64,000 bases of DNA from positions 14,492,201-14,556,200 of the forward strand of contig OW204001.1 of NCBI GenBank assembly GCA_934047225.1, in the 5' to 3' direction. The DNA is from Ypsolopha sequella (taxonomy: Eukaryota; Arthropoda; Insecta; Lepidoptera; Ypsolophidae). Of this stretch, positions 46,601 through 57,700 are shown in pieces. The position numbers and the translations under genes are program-made. The notes beneath the pieces were generated by a model that worked only from the letters and a program-made list of their open reading frames with translations, did not search any database and was not told the origin of the DNA. Numbering within the stretch: position 1 is the stretch's first letter; each line of letters starts with the position of its first letter.

Positions 46601-49600
46601 ACACATCGCTTCTATCTTATTAGGAAGCTATAGAGATGATTATTGCTAGGCCCGAGGGTCTCGAAGTTGTGTCTGTTGAATGCAGTCGTGAACACACAGA
46701 AGCTGATATGCCGACACAACAGTACACTTATCTTGGAGACAAATCTGAATGATAAAATCTAATAGGCTCAATAGGATTTGCGGCTACTTTTAAGATTGCT
46801 GATCTTATCTCTGCACTGGGTGCAAATTTGTTTATGTTCTTAGTTTTATAGAATTAATATGTATTACTTCACAAAGATTTTTTTAAACCCTTTTTTCTGC
46901 CTTTGTACACATATCAGGTCAGCAGATCGAGGCAGTTTGAACTGAAGAGTAAATAAAAAGATTAGTGCCGACATTTCTTTCGTAGGAATGTTATGAAAGG
47001 AAGTTTACATTCTGTATACGTATATTCGTAAGATATCCATCCCTGCCCTGGCAAAAAGTTGTCCATGTGATCATTGTTTTTTGTTGAAAAATATTATAGT
47101 TTTTACCAGATAAAAATATTTCACATTCATCACGACATGAATCTCCGAGAGCCCGAGAGGGTTTCAAAGGTATCTCCGAATATGGGCTGTGAAATGCAAG
47201 TCACAGTGCACATTCGTACCTCTACATTTCGCCATTGATTATTATTTTCCAGCGTAATGGGTGGTAGGGCCTCTCGCCGTACTTCGGGCACAATGCTTCG
47301 CATGAAATATAGACCCACAGTGTAAAGCAGACCGAACAAAAACCGCGCACTTCAGATTAGTGATCGAACCAGTAGACCACACAGGCGTTATAGACATCAA
47401 TATTGGCAGGCAGGCAGGTCAAATATTGGCAGGTCCTAACAAAGGCCTGAAAATATGAGTATAGCATGTTATTTGCCTCTTGTTTTCTTTTATGATGCGA
47501 TACCACTGTGATGATGAATTTTCCGCATTTTAGAATCTTTCACACCAGTCCATACCGATATCTAGCTCAGAACGTGGGAGTGTTCATTCATATGGTCGCT
47601 TGGTGCACATTAAGGTCCATACCTAAACAAGCAATTAAAAATCTAGAATTACCCTGAAAATGTTAGAGTGTATACTGCCTAAGTCCTTCGCTCTATTCAA
47701 TTTTCTCTTCAATAAAATTTAAACAATCGGCACTCACCACGTGGCGCCATCCCATCTCATCGTTGCACAACTGCGAAGATTACAGATCATAGAACTCGTA
47801 AATCTGAATCGATGCGGTGGGATGGCGCCACGTGTCTCACGTACCTTTACGTACTTTTTTATTATCTGAATGTATAAAATGGGTTAGGTGTACATTTTCT
47901 TATATTTTCTTTTTGTTTCGCTTTTCTATTATATTTTTTCATTGAGTTCATTGTGACTGATGGTGGGCCCGAATTATATCTCACAAGTATTAAATTTAAT
48001 GTAATTTATAAGTATAAGATTAATTTCAGTGATAATTAAAATATACTGAATAATTTCAGGGCTTCATATTTCCGTCAGTATCAGGACTGATAGCTTACTG
48101 GGCAGTTCCTTTCGAAAAGGGCAAGTTCGTGTCAGCAATGATCGGTGGCACAGTTGGAACCGTTGTAGCTTGGTCTGCTTCTGGGGTGATCATATCAGAA
48201 TTTGGATGGGAATGGGGCTTTTACGGGTTCGGCATCTTTGCCATTGCATGGTGCATACCATGGTGGTTCCTGATCTACAACACTCCTGAACAACATCCCC
48301 GAATCTCGATGAAAGAGAAACAATACATTTGCAATGGGATTGCTGGTACTTATAATGATGTCAAAGTGAGTAATGTAAATTATTATAAGAGTGCATTGCA
48401 CGACAAAAAAGATCAATTAGAAACCAATTCCCAGTAAGACAAAAATTTTGGAAAAATCCTGGGGCAGGATGAAACGCATTCGAGTATCCAAGGTGATGGA
48501 TTTTATTCTAAATGATACAGTATAAGTAATGTCAACATTTGGGCACATTTTATTACGGACATAAACTTCTTACATATTAATCAATGGATAAGTTATATAT
48601 GATAATCTGTGTCTCAATTCTTAACCTTGTATATTTTATTGTATTCTATGTGAAAACAACGTTTCCATACAATTTTTTTTTGTTTCAGCCCGTATCACCA
48701 TACAGGCGTATTCTCACATCCATACCTGCGTGGGCAGTTTTTAATCTTTTATTCGGAAGCGGGTGGGGGGTTTATTTCATTCTGAACGCAGCACCAAGTT
48801 TCATTTCTAATGTACTCAACTACAAAATAGCATCTACTGGCTTTCTATCGTCACTTACCTACATAGCCCGAACGTCAGCTGCGTTCTTCTTTGGATTTAT
48901 TGGAGATATCCTTTTGAAACGAAATCTTATGTCATTGAATATGTTGAGGAAATCATTCTGCTTAGTCTCTCACGTGATTCCTGGTCTTTTGTTGCTAGCT
49001 ATTACCTTTACTGATAACCCTACCACTGCATTGGTTTTGATGATAATGTCTATTGGTTTAAATGGTTCTGTTACTCTTACAGCCGCAGCTAATTCTATTG
49101 ACTTATCTCCTAACTTTGCTGGTACTGTTTATGGTATAGGTAACGCTTTTGCTACTGTAGCAGGGTTTATCACACCTTTAGTTGTGGCGTTTTTCACGAA
49201 AGATGACGAGGTAAGTTCTATTTAATTTGTTACGTTTTCAAAAGCTATTATTAAAAAGTAAGTTATAAATTTTCTGGGTTCTGTTTAAAACGGAATTCTA
49301 TCTAGCGAAACCTCAAATTCTGTTTATATTTTTATCTACCCAAGACTAATCCCAAACACAACTGGGCCTATTGACCAAATTTCGCATGTAAATAGAAAAT
49401 GAAATTTCAAGCCTGGCGAAATAAAAAAATCAAAGATGCCGTTATATTTGAGCGTAGTTTCACGAAGGTTAATTCTATGATGGAATCCTTACACTGTGTA
49501 CGACGTACCTAAACTTGACTTTTTATTATTTACAGACCAATTTCGAAGCGTGGCAGCCCGTATTCTACACTGGTGCCGGAGTTTATATATCAACAGCCAT

Positions 49601-49700
49601 CATCTTCATGATTTTTGGCTCAACTGAAATCCAAGGATTTAACGAAATTAAGTCATCTGGGGATGTTGAAAAACCCAAGGCAGAAGCTGCTTCAGAGTAA
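40639..49700 (+). CDS. SLC17-type MFS anion transporter, gene D (complete, 6 exons)
   Basis: The exons are 40639-40648, 42690-42823, 43566-43802, 48060-48365, 48689-49210 and 49536-49700. They join in frame to 457 residues with GT-AG junctions and the same phases as B and C. The 10-nt first exon is MFL plus one base (donor g|gtgagt). TM1 region LVSYTMRVNLSVIIVDMV and the NST glycosylation site follow. GWSAYERALVLSAYYWGYC and GPISERFGSRKV mark exon 3. GFIFPSVSGLIAYWAV and EFGWEWGFYGFG mark exon 4. SIPAWAVFNLLFGSGWGVYF opens the C-terminal half. The tail is VEKPKAEAASE, two residues longer than C. AATAAA at 49779-49784 is a plausible polyadenylation signal. No inactivating change is visible. 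The likely role is anion transport as for its paralogues; substrate unknown. Confidence 0.92.
41053..41319. mobile_element. Foldback MITE, ends TACA(A)GGTGA (copy 2), in D intron 1
   Basis: Closely similar to 37732-38001 along its whole length ('tgactttttgatcatcgtcc' to 'acaaattcaccttgtata'), 3.3 kb away in the same orientation. Confidence 0.8.
41830..42133. repeat. Inverted-repeat element around a GC-rich core
   Basis: 'atcgtataattgaccatttc...gatctggttg' and 'caaccagatc...gaaatggtcaattctacgat' are inverted arms of about 37 bp. The core has 'cgctctgctccgcttcgctc'-type sequence. It also contains a chance ORF. Confidence 0.6.
42166..42404. mobile_element. TIR element GTTACCGGCCAAACCCGAT
   Basis: The left end tatatgttaccggccaaacc and right end ggtttggccggtaacatata are nearly perfect inverted repeats, extended by 'attaggacaaactag' and 'ctagtttgtcctaaaat'. 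239 bp. The inside is made of degenerate repeats of the same 'aaactagttt/aggacaaac' words. A decayed end is at about 46340-46385. Confidence 0.78.
43126..43515. mobile_element. hAT-type MITE in D intron 2 (absent from C)
   Basis: The ends CAGAGCCGCATTATAGG and CCTAAATCCGGCCCTG are bounded by the perfect 8-bp duplication CTTCTAGG (43118-43125, 43516-43523). 390 bp, no transposase. In gene C the matching site reads 'gccgcttgtagggactcac', unoccupied. Confidence 0.85.
44425..46260 (-). repeat. Interrupted GTCC-tail-family copy in D intron 3
   Basis: The start 'aaagtttcgtatccaaagag', then 'gttcttccgtccgtccatat', and the end 'gcgagacctactcgcatttg' correspond to the two termini of the family. About 1 kb of other sequence is inserted between them. 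The block 44810-45075 ('cgtgatcaacttcaggaaag' to 'aaattaaatgactc') resembles 53610-53870 inside the THAP-domain element. Confidence 0.5.
47738..47834. repeat. Short foldback in D intron 3
   Basis: 'cacgtggcgccatccca' pairs with 'tgggatggcgccacgtg' about 60 bp further on. A related sequence 'gcgggatggcgccggaac' occurs at 51057. Confidence 0.6.
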
Positions 49701-49945
49701 TGAATTTAACTTCAATTAAATACTGTATCTTGTGGTAAAAATAACTTTTAGGTTTTATACGTATTCTAATTAAGTTATAATAAATGTACCTCAAACGCAA
49801 CCCTTGAAAGGCATTGATTTATAATTGTTTGTTTATAAATAAGAAATAAAAAAATTACTATAACAAATTATACATTAATACATACTTTCCTATGTTGATT
49901 AAAGATATTCTGCTTAGAATTTATTCTAAGGATATTCTGTATCAT

Positions 49946-50334
49946 CAGCGGCGTATTTTAAGATTCGGCGCCCTGGGCCTGTAAGGTTTGCCGCCCCACA
50001 AATGAACGATAAAAAAGCAAAAACATTTTAATAATAAAATTAAATTTAATCCAGCAGTGTGTTGTTTTGGGCTGAGAATGATGATAATGAATAAAAAAAA
50101 CCTAAAGGGCATAGAAAGAAATAAACACAATTTATTCAATATTTAATTATGTTTCTCGTTGGACAATTTTTCTTAATAAAAGTATAAAGTCGAAATGCAA
50201 TATAAATTAAAAAATAGGTAACGATTGATTATGAAAGGCGTCCAAAGCTGAGCGCATGGTGCAGCTTGCGCCGCCTCTCGCAGCCTGCCGCCTCGGGCTA
50301 TGACCCTTTTGGCCCTAGGGTAAATACGCCACTG
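49946..50334. mobile_element. hAT-type MITE downstream of gene D
   Basis: The ends CAGCGGCGTATTTTAAG and TAAATACGCCACTG, followed inward by 'cggcgccctgggcc' and 'ggccctaggg', are bounded by the 8-bp duplication TGTATCAT (49938-49945 and 50335-50342). 389 bp; the interior is AT-rich plus a GC-rich 'cgccgcctctcgcagcctgc' part. The minus-strand ORFs within are chance. Confidence 0.87.
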
Positions 50335-50378
50335 TGTATCATACATAAGTCCAGGCCCCATTTTACTATGCCGTAGCA

Positions 50379-50461
50379 GTTGAATCTCAGGTGCGAGAAG
50401 TGTGACATACTGTTTAATCGCAAAAACATCGTGTCACGTTCCTCGCACTTCTGATTCAACT
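50379..50461. repeat. Palindromic piece of the CACAGTGTTTAATC family
   Basis: 'agttgaatctcaggtgcgag' pairs with 'ctcgcacttctgattcaact', with 'gtgacatactgtttaatcgc' inside as at 30600-30650. Confidence 0.6.
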
Positions 50462-51221
50462 AAGTCGCGTCGCGCGTGTTAGAATAACCATATTTATTAT
50501 GTAAAGTTGGCTGTAATAGTTTTAAAAATATGTAATTGTGATAGTTTTCAGCGACCAAACATGTGTTTGTGTTGAAATAGTTACAAAACAAAGACGTGTG
50601 GAAGTTGAATAGCTTCTTTTCAATACAAGTAAAATTAAATAGTCATCTCACCATTGCTGGTCTTATGTTACCATAAATTATGATATGAATTGTAATGAGT
50701 AAATATTATAAACAATGACTACTTTCAATAAGTTAATAAAATAAAGAAGTGTCATGAAGGTAACTAATTAGGAAACAATTAATGATACATTTGTTAAATA
50801 GGTGCTCCCATACAAACTAAAATGAAAAGGTGTTTCCATACAAACTAAAATAACATACTTGGCTATACTATACATAAAATCTCACAACTTTTTACGATGG
50901 AAGGATTGCGATGCGAGACTTGACATTTTTGTACATTTTACGTTTTTGATGGGATATTATATACCATGATTACTTTCAATAAGTTAATAAAATAAAGAAG
51001 TGTCGTGAATGCTCAGGTACAGTCTTAAAAGTTGTTCTTTGATTTGTGAAGTGTGGCGGGATGGCGCCGGAACAAAATCGAGTTAGTCTTGTCTTAGTTA
51101 GAGAATCAAGAGTGGTGATCAAAGAGTAAAGTAATATTACTTACTGGTGATTAAATATAATTCAGTGCTCAGAAAGATACGCACTTGTTTTTGGAACAAT
51201 TATCGAACGGATTAGATATCT

Positions 51222-51366
51222 TGTTGGAAACATAAAAACTCTTTGCTTTGCAAATTAAAAATGTTAATGTTCTCTCTCTTTAAAACATTAGCTGTCTCCT
51301 TCTTCTTCCTGTATCCTCCCAACGGAGCGCACGTCATACTTTGTGTTGGCATCTTCAATGCCACCA
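51222..51366 (+). repeat. 5' LTR of BEL/Pao element
   Basis: 145 bp, TG...CA ends ('tgttggaaacataaaaactc' to 'catcttcaatgccacca'). I compared it by eye with the 3' LTR and found no difference. Confidence 0.93.
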
Positions 51367-51371
51367 TAAAA

Positions 51372-51387
51372 TGGTCCTTCGCAAGAA
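51372..51387 (+). other. Putative primer binding site
   Basis: 'tggtccttcgcaagaa' begins 5 bp after the LTR with TGG, the complement of a tRNA CCA end. The matching tRNA was not determined. Confidence 0.55.
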
Positions 51388-51860
51388 TTAGTTATTTTGG
51401 TGTTTATTAATCAGTGCTACGCCCATTGGACTTGACGAGGATCAACGAGGTCATCATTATTTGTGACCGAGAAGAAGCAACAAAGAAGCAATCTTGAAGA
51501 CTGCCTACTTCAATGTCATCCGCCATTACGCGTTGGTTCGTGCGTGGTCGTGACATTTACCACGTGCGACAAATTCAACCTCTTCAGTGCATCGAGTTCT
51601 CAGCGCACTTGAATTTTCGCGCTCAAGCCGATCAAATATAAGCACCAGGTTGGACCAATCAGTGCCGTGCAGGGTGACCACAAGTACTTTTTTGTTCAAT
51701 TGGCAGCATTGCTCACATCATATCGCCATCAAGCGCTATCTTCGGGACGTCACGAAAGTAGTCGAATTCAGGCGAACAACGACCCGAAAGAACATCCATT
51801 CATCATCAAGTGACACGTCAACTCAAAGCAAAAACAAGGAACATTCTGGATTCTTTGGAT

Positions 51861-52245
51861 TAGCGATGCGCGATGCCGAGAGGTTTTTTTCGATTGTTTC
51901 GATTGTTCAAACATCTCGATGGTTCTCGATTGTTTCGACTTGGACTCGAGTCTGACTCGGCTTGTTATTGCGACTGGCGCGTTCATTCGCGAGTTTTTTC
52001 TCAATAGTTTAGAGTTTCGATTGCGAATCCAAAGTGTTTGACTCGAGTCTGTCTCGCCTCTAACTAACGTGCACCTCGGCTCGATGCACGCAATCGACTG
52101 ACCGAGCGAGACTCGGCTGACTCGAAACAATCGAAAAACATCTCGATTGTTTTGTGGAACGGCGAGTCGATGGTTGACTCGATGGTTTATTTGAACGACT
52201 CCGATTCTTTCGATTGTTAAAACATCTCGGAATCGCCCATCGCTA
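51861..52245. mobile_element. hAT-like MITE nested in the BEL leader
   Basis: The ends TAGCGATGCGCGATGCCGAG and CTCGGAATCGCCCATCGCTA are inverted with few mismatches and flanked by the 8-bp duplication CTTTGGAT (51853-51860, 52246-52253). The interior is full of 'tcgattgttt' and 'gactcgag' words. The two ORFs crossing it on either strand (51587-51955, 51768-52130) are chance. Confidence 0.85.
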
Positions 52246-52418
52246 CTTTGGATTGGACGAACGAAGCAATCGCAGCGCCCCCATTCGGCAAGTTTCGCGA
52301 TACGTGAACTACAACGAAGCCTTCGATCGCCTTGAAGTTAGCCAAATACGCCATCTTGTTTATCTCGTCTTGTCATAGATATACTAGAAGTAAGTGCATA
52401 GATAAGAGTTGTGCATAG

Positions 52419-54511
52419 CTCAGAATAAGGAATACAAATAGAAGCCTGGCTAAAATAAGAACTGGGCATTAGCCATTGTACTCATCTAACGTAAATTACT
52501 CCTGTGTACGAGTGAATGAAACACCGGACCGCACTTACTTTATATTTTTTCCTGGTGTGTCACTAGATTGAACCAAGCAAATGTCAGTTGGATGTAATTT
52601 GGATGTATTTTAAAAATTATAATACCATCAAATTAAATACGTCTCATCATTGTATCGTTTTGTTGTAATATCGTTCGTTGCGTGCATCACATCTTAATTT
52701 GGTGGCATCGAAATGTCTATTGCATTTTGCGAAAGTTTACAGCTTCACCGAGAGAAATTAAATATTTTGGTGCTCTTCCTCTCAAAATTCGTGAAAGTGT
52801 GATTTATTATTGTTTGTGTTGATTGTTTTTTTAACATTGTAATAAAGTGTCTTGTGCGATTGAAGGCTGTAAATCGCATACAGGAAGAAAAGAAAACAAC
52901 AATGAAGCAATATCATTTCATCGGTGAGTTCTGATAGTTTTTATGTTAATAAGTTGCAGGATCATACCTAAAACTCAGTAACAATAATAGTAGTTCTTGT
53001 AAATCATACTCGTGTTCAATTCTACACCGATATTTGCCTGTTTTATATAGATTTTCTGCTGACTATGAGAGGTTATGTTTTGTCGCATAGTGATGTACTA
53101 AATTCCGTGTGGCGAACTATCGAACATTGGTTCCCGCGGCAGCCGTGCATAAAGGATAAGCGCGAGTTAAAAGAAAAATAATGCCGAATAAATATCGCTA
53201 TATTTTTTTGTTACAGATTTCCAAAAAGGGAAGAATTAAAAAGTGAATGGCTTAGACGAATAATTTGACCAAATTGGGCGATTAAAAAAAGCAGTCATAT
53301 TTGTTCGAAACACTTTACGTCGGATTCCTTTGGACCAAACGAAAATTTAAAATGGAGACGTTTAAAATCAGATGCCTTACCGACGTTATATTTACCAGAT
53401 ACAGACACATTGGTAACCTTTAAATAATTATGTATAATTGCATTATCAATCTTGTTTGTAGGTACGTGCTTGTACTATACTATAGTATATTAACTCGATA
53501 ATTTTTCAATTGTAGGCAACAGAACCAGTACCTATGGATGTCTGTGGTGTAGAAAAGTGCATACTTTTATGTTCGCAAATCGTTCTGAAAGGCCTGTTCG
53601 TTCACGTTACTGCCGTGATCGATTTCACGAAGAAATTCCGCAGATCAAGACATTTTCGTATTTAGTGGTTGACAATAAAAGTACTTTGACAGGGTAGTTC
53701 TATCGTGAAATGAATTTTGGGAATGCTTATTGACTTGAACTGCGCATAATTTGATTTCTTATTACAGGTTATTAGGTATTTTAATCGTTCATTATTTGTT
53801 ATTAGTTATTATTCAAGATAAGTTGATGTTTATTTGATATAAATAAAAAAATTGAAATGACCTCTGTAGTAATCGCGCTGTCATCGCTCATCATTGACAT
53901 AATATTATTATTACGAATCCTATAAGTCTATGATTATTATGATTTCTATTGTTGCGATTAATTCCTTTCTCCTTGATTGAACAAAGACGCGACATCAACG
54001 AACATCTATTTGATTGAGTTAAGAGGCGACTTAAAAAGTATCCACTTAAATAGTTTACGGTTGTATCTCTGATACAAGCTACAGCATTTTTTGTACTAGA
54101 AACAAGCACAATTTTGGACTTAACTTATGTACCTACCTGCCTACGATATAGTAATTTGTACTTAATAAAAAATATTATGCTAAACGAAAGATATCCTTTT
54201 ATTAATTCCTTATTTACACAATATAACATGTGTCCTACTGGGGTATACAGAGACCACTTTGCTATTAATTCTCTTGGCCTCCTTCCAAAGCAAGAGGTTG
54301 TCACCAGAAAGGTTTATTTATCGTAGTCAAAAATCGACATTGTTACATCACTAGCAAAGCAACGAACTAGTGACAACCTACCTAATTAAGAAAAAACTAA
54401 TACATATCCATCTCTCTCTAACGCACTAGAATGTCGTAAGAAAATCAAGGATAGGTGTCTTTCTCCACGTATTATTTTAGCCAGGTTTCTATTTGTATTC
54501 CTTATTCTGAG
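52419..54511 (+). mobile_element. DNA transposon with 40-bp TIRs and THAP-domain relic (P-like), nested in the BEL leader
   Basis: The TIRs 52419-52458 and 54472-54511 (CTCAGAATAAGGAATACAAA start) differ at one of 40 positions. The flanking octamer GTGCATAG is perfect (52411-52418, 54512-54519). An 8-bp TSD plus a THAP domain points to the P superfamily (hAT also gives 8 bp, but THAP is the P hallmark). Length 2093 bp. Only the THAP part of a transposase is evident; the rest is decayed or deleted. Confidence 0.8.
52847..53413 (+). pseudogene. THAP-type zinc-finger (C2CH) fragment in two exons
   Basis: Exon one (to 52923, donor cg|gtgagt) reads VSCAIEGCKSHTGRKENNNE then AISFHR. Exon two (53217 on, acceptor ttacag) reads FPKREELKSEWLRRII, a TGA stop at 53266-53268, then PNWAIKKSSHICSKHFTSDS and later SDALPTLYLP. 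The C-x4-C, FP, W, C-x2-H and LPT positions are all in THAP order, so the fold's zinc ligands are still present. The in-frame stop and lack of an ATG (an in-frame TAA lies just upstream) make it non-functional as it stands. A further exon may begin after 53515 (ttgtag|gcaacaga), but nothing catalytic is recognisable. Confidence 0.72.
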
Positions 54512-54725
54512 GTGCATAGACTCAGGATAAGTCTATGGACGAGTATAAACCTTCTTGTACCCTAGCGTCAAAAGAGTAAGTAACGTGTAGGCAATCAATG
54601 ATCTTATATTGTAACCTCATTACGTCTAATCATAATAATAATATTATCGCTCTACTTATAGTAAGATTATAACGTTGTAACCTAGTTATTATTCTAAATA
54701 ATAGTGCTTTAGTGTTTTGCATAAA

Positions 54726-57700
54726 ATGTCGAAACTGTCACAAATTGTTGCGTGTAGAGGCCACGCTAAGGCTTCTATAACACGGCTTAAAAATTTGGTA
54801 GATTCTTCTGGACTTTTATCAAGGTCTGTAGAATACTTACGAGCAAAATTAAGTAATCTACACGATGTCTACAAGGAATACAAATCCTTCAATATCCAAA
54901 TAACCTGCTATGAAGCAGCCCAAGGAGATCAGGTCCCTATCGAGGATGGAGCCGACATCGAAGAAACTTATATCGAGCTTGTGGCCAGTCTTGACCAATT
55001 AATTAACAGCATGACCACACAGGCCTCGGAAGGTCCTCATTTCAAGTCAGAACATAAGCCTTCAGGTTCAAGAACAAAATTGCCAAATGTAGTAATTCCA
55101 ACCTTCACTGGTAAGTATACAGAGTATTATGAGTTCATAAACCTCTTCACTGCAATGATCCACACGGACGAATCATTACTGCCTATTCAAAAATTATATT
55201 ACTTAAAAGGTTTTTTGAGTGAAGAACCGCGCTCTTTAATTAACAATTTACCATTGGAGGATGGAAGCTATGAACAAGCACTACAATTATTGAAAGAACG
55301 ATACGACAATAGGACAAAAATCATTCATGAACATGTCTACACACTTTTAGACTTGCCTAACATTACACGTTCTACAACTACAAACTTACGCACTCTAATT
55401 TCAGATGCTAAACAACACCTCGCAGCGCTTAAGAACCTGCACGAACCTGTCGACCACTGGGACAGTGTTATTGTATGTATCCTACTGCGCAAGCTTGACA
55501 TGCTGACTATCCGTGCGTTCCAGCTGGACCGGGATAATAAGGAGCTTCCTTCTATAAGTGAGCTTCTAGAGTACCTGGACCACCGCGCACTTGCGCTCGA
55601 ATCTACGGAAACCAGCCTAAACAAACCACAAGGTCACGTGCAGCGACTTGCAAGCCACGCTGTAGCTACTCCACATGCATCTGCATCATGCACTTTCTGT
55701 AAGTCACTTGATCATAAAATATTTCAGTGCCCAGTTTTTAAGCTTTCGGCACCAAACAAGCGCTTAGAGTTCGCTTTAGCAAACAAAATATGTAAAGTAT
55801 GTTTGACACAACACAAACGCAAATGCAAGTATCATTTTAAATGTGCTGAGTGTAAGAAGGAGCACAATACACTACTTCATGGCATAGATTCAGAATCTAA
55901 CCCAAAGGTGACCTTGCTATCGAGTTCTAGCATTACTCGGGGTGAAATTTTGTTGCCTACCGTCCAGGTTAAACTTGTATCACAGTCGGGCACGATAATT
56001 TATGCTAGGGCTCTGCTTGACAGGGCGAGTCAAGCTTGTTTTGTCACAAAGAACATGGTAGATATACTAGGCTTGTCTCCGACTAACACAAACACCAGCA
56101 TCGTGGGTATTACTAACCAAAAACAAGTGGTAGACAAATGCATAAACCTTGAGGTTCATTCCACCGTTTATCCATTCAAGATTGATGTCAACTGCCACAT
56201 TGTAAAAACGATTACCACAAAATTGCCACAAAACTATATTGATGTGTCATCTATTACATTCCCTGCCAATTATAAGCTAGCCGATGCAAACTTTAACACG
56301 CCTGGTGATGTGGACTTGTTGCTAGGAGCCGACGTTTTCTTCCAGGTCCTCTTGCCGCAGCCTGATGAATTAATTTCTGTGAGCAAGCAACCACCTGCAA
56401 CTACACAAAACGTTTCAATTACTCCTAGACAGCCGTCTTTAGTTCACACTGCATTCGGGCTCATCGTCGCTGGCCGCAGCAATGTATCTTCAAAAACTAC
56501 AAATAATCAGATTGTATCGATGTTTTGTAAAGAATGTAATAACGATTTAAATGACACTATGAGCGCATTTTGGAGGTCTGAAAAGGTGCCTGAAATTTTC
56601 CCTGACCAATTACCTGAACACGAGTATTGTGAAAAAGTTTTTAATGAAACTACCAAATTAGAAAATCAGAAGTTTCAAGTTACAATGCCCATCAAAGTTC
56701 CATTAGAGCAGGTCAACTCCGAATTGGGAGAATCTTTCCATTTAGCACTAAAGAGGTTCCATAACTTAGAGAAGCGGTTGCAAAAAAACCCAACTCTTCT
56801 CACTGAATATACAAAATTCATCGATCAATATATCGACTTGAAACATGGTGAGTATCGAGACATAGGTAGTTTTGATTTATCTAACGATCCTGTATTTTTT
56901 CTCCCTCACCATGCCGTGATAAAAGAAAGCAGTAAGACCACCAAATTGAGAACCGTTTTTGACGCTTCTATGCGCACGAATAAGAAAGTCTCTCTCAATG
57001 ATCTGTTATTCAATGGTCCAGTGGTTCAAAAGGATCTTTTTTCTATACTGCTCTCTTTTAGATTAGAGAAATTTTTCTTTATCTGTGATATTCAGAAGAT
57101 GTTTAGGTGTATTGAGCTAGATCCGTCGCAGCGCTCTCTACAAAACATCTTATGGCGTGAGTCACCTGACCAAGATATCAGGTGCATACAGTTGAATACT
57201 GTCACCTACGGCCTCAAGCCATCATCATATCTTGCTACTCGCTGTCTCATACAACTTGCAAACAAGTACAATACCGAGTTTCCTTTAGCATCTTTGATTC
57301 TAAAAGAAAATACATATGTCGATGACGTTTTATGTAACAGTCGCTCTGAAGATACTTTGAATAAAATGCAGTCTGAATTAATTCAGCTTCTTGCTCTGGG
57401 AGGGTTTCAATTGCACAAATGGGCTTCTAACTGCCAGACTATACTGAGTAATATACCTAAAGAGACCCATCACTTCGGAGAGCTAGACCTCCAAAAACAC
57501 GATGATACCATGTCCCTCAAAACGCTAGGCGTTATATTTGATGTCAAAGGCGACGACTTCAGGAATGAGTGCCCCGAGCAGTACAAAAGCCAACGCGATT
57601 CGAAACGTGATATATTGAGCTACATCAGCAAGTTCTATGACCCTATAGGCTTGATAGGACCAATATTTGTGCACGCGAAAGTAATTATGCAGAAGTTATG

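Larger units (their letters stand above)
49701..51217. other. Intergenic region D to BEL element
   Basis: Gene D 3' UTR and polyadenylation signal, a hAT MITE (49946-50334), a MITE-family piece (50379-50461) and a pair of 34-bp direct repeats at 50720-50753 and 50971-51004 ('tactttcaataagttaataa'). No gene seen. Confidence 0.6.

Noticed and set aside
51587..52130. Two overlapping ORFs in the BEL leader
   Set aside because: They run into a nested MITE, have Ser/Arg-rich chance composition, and gag begins much later at 54726.
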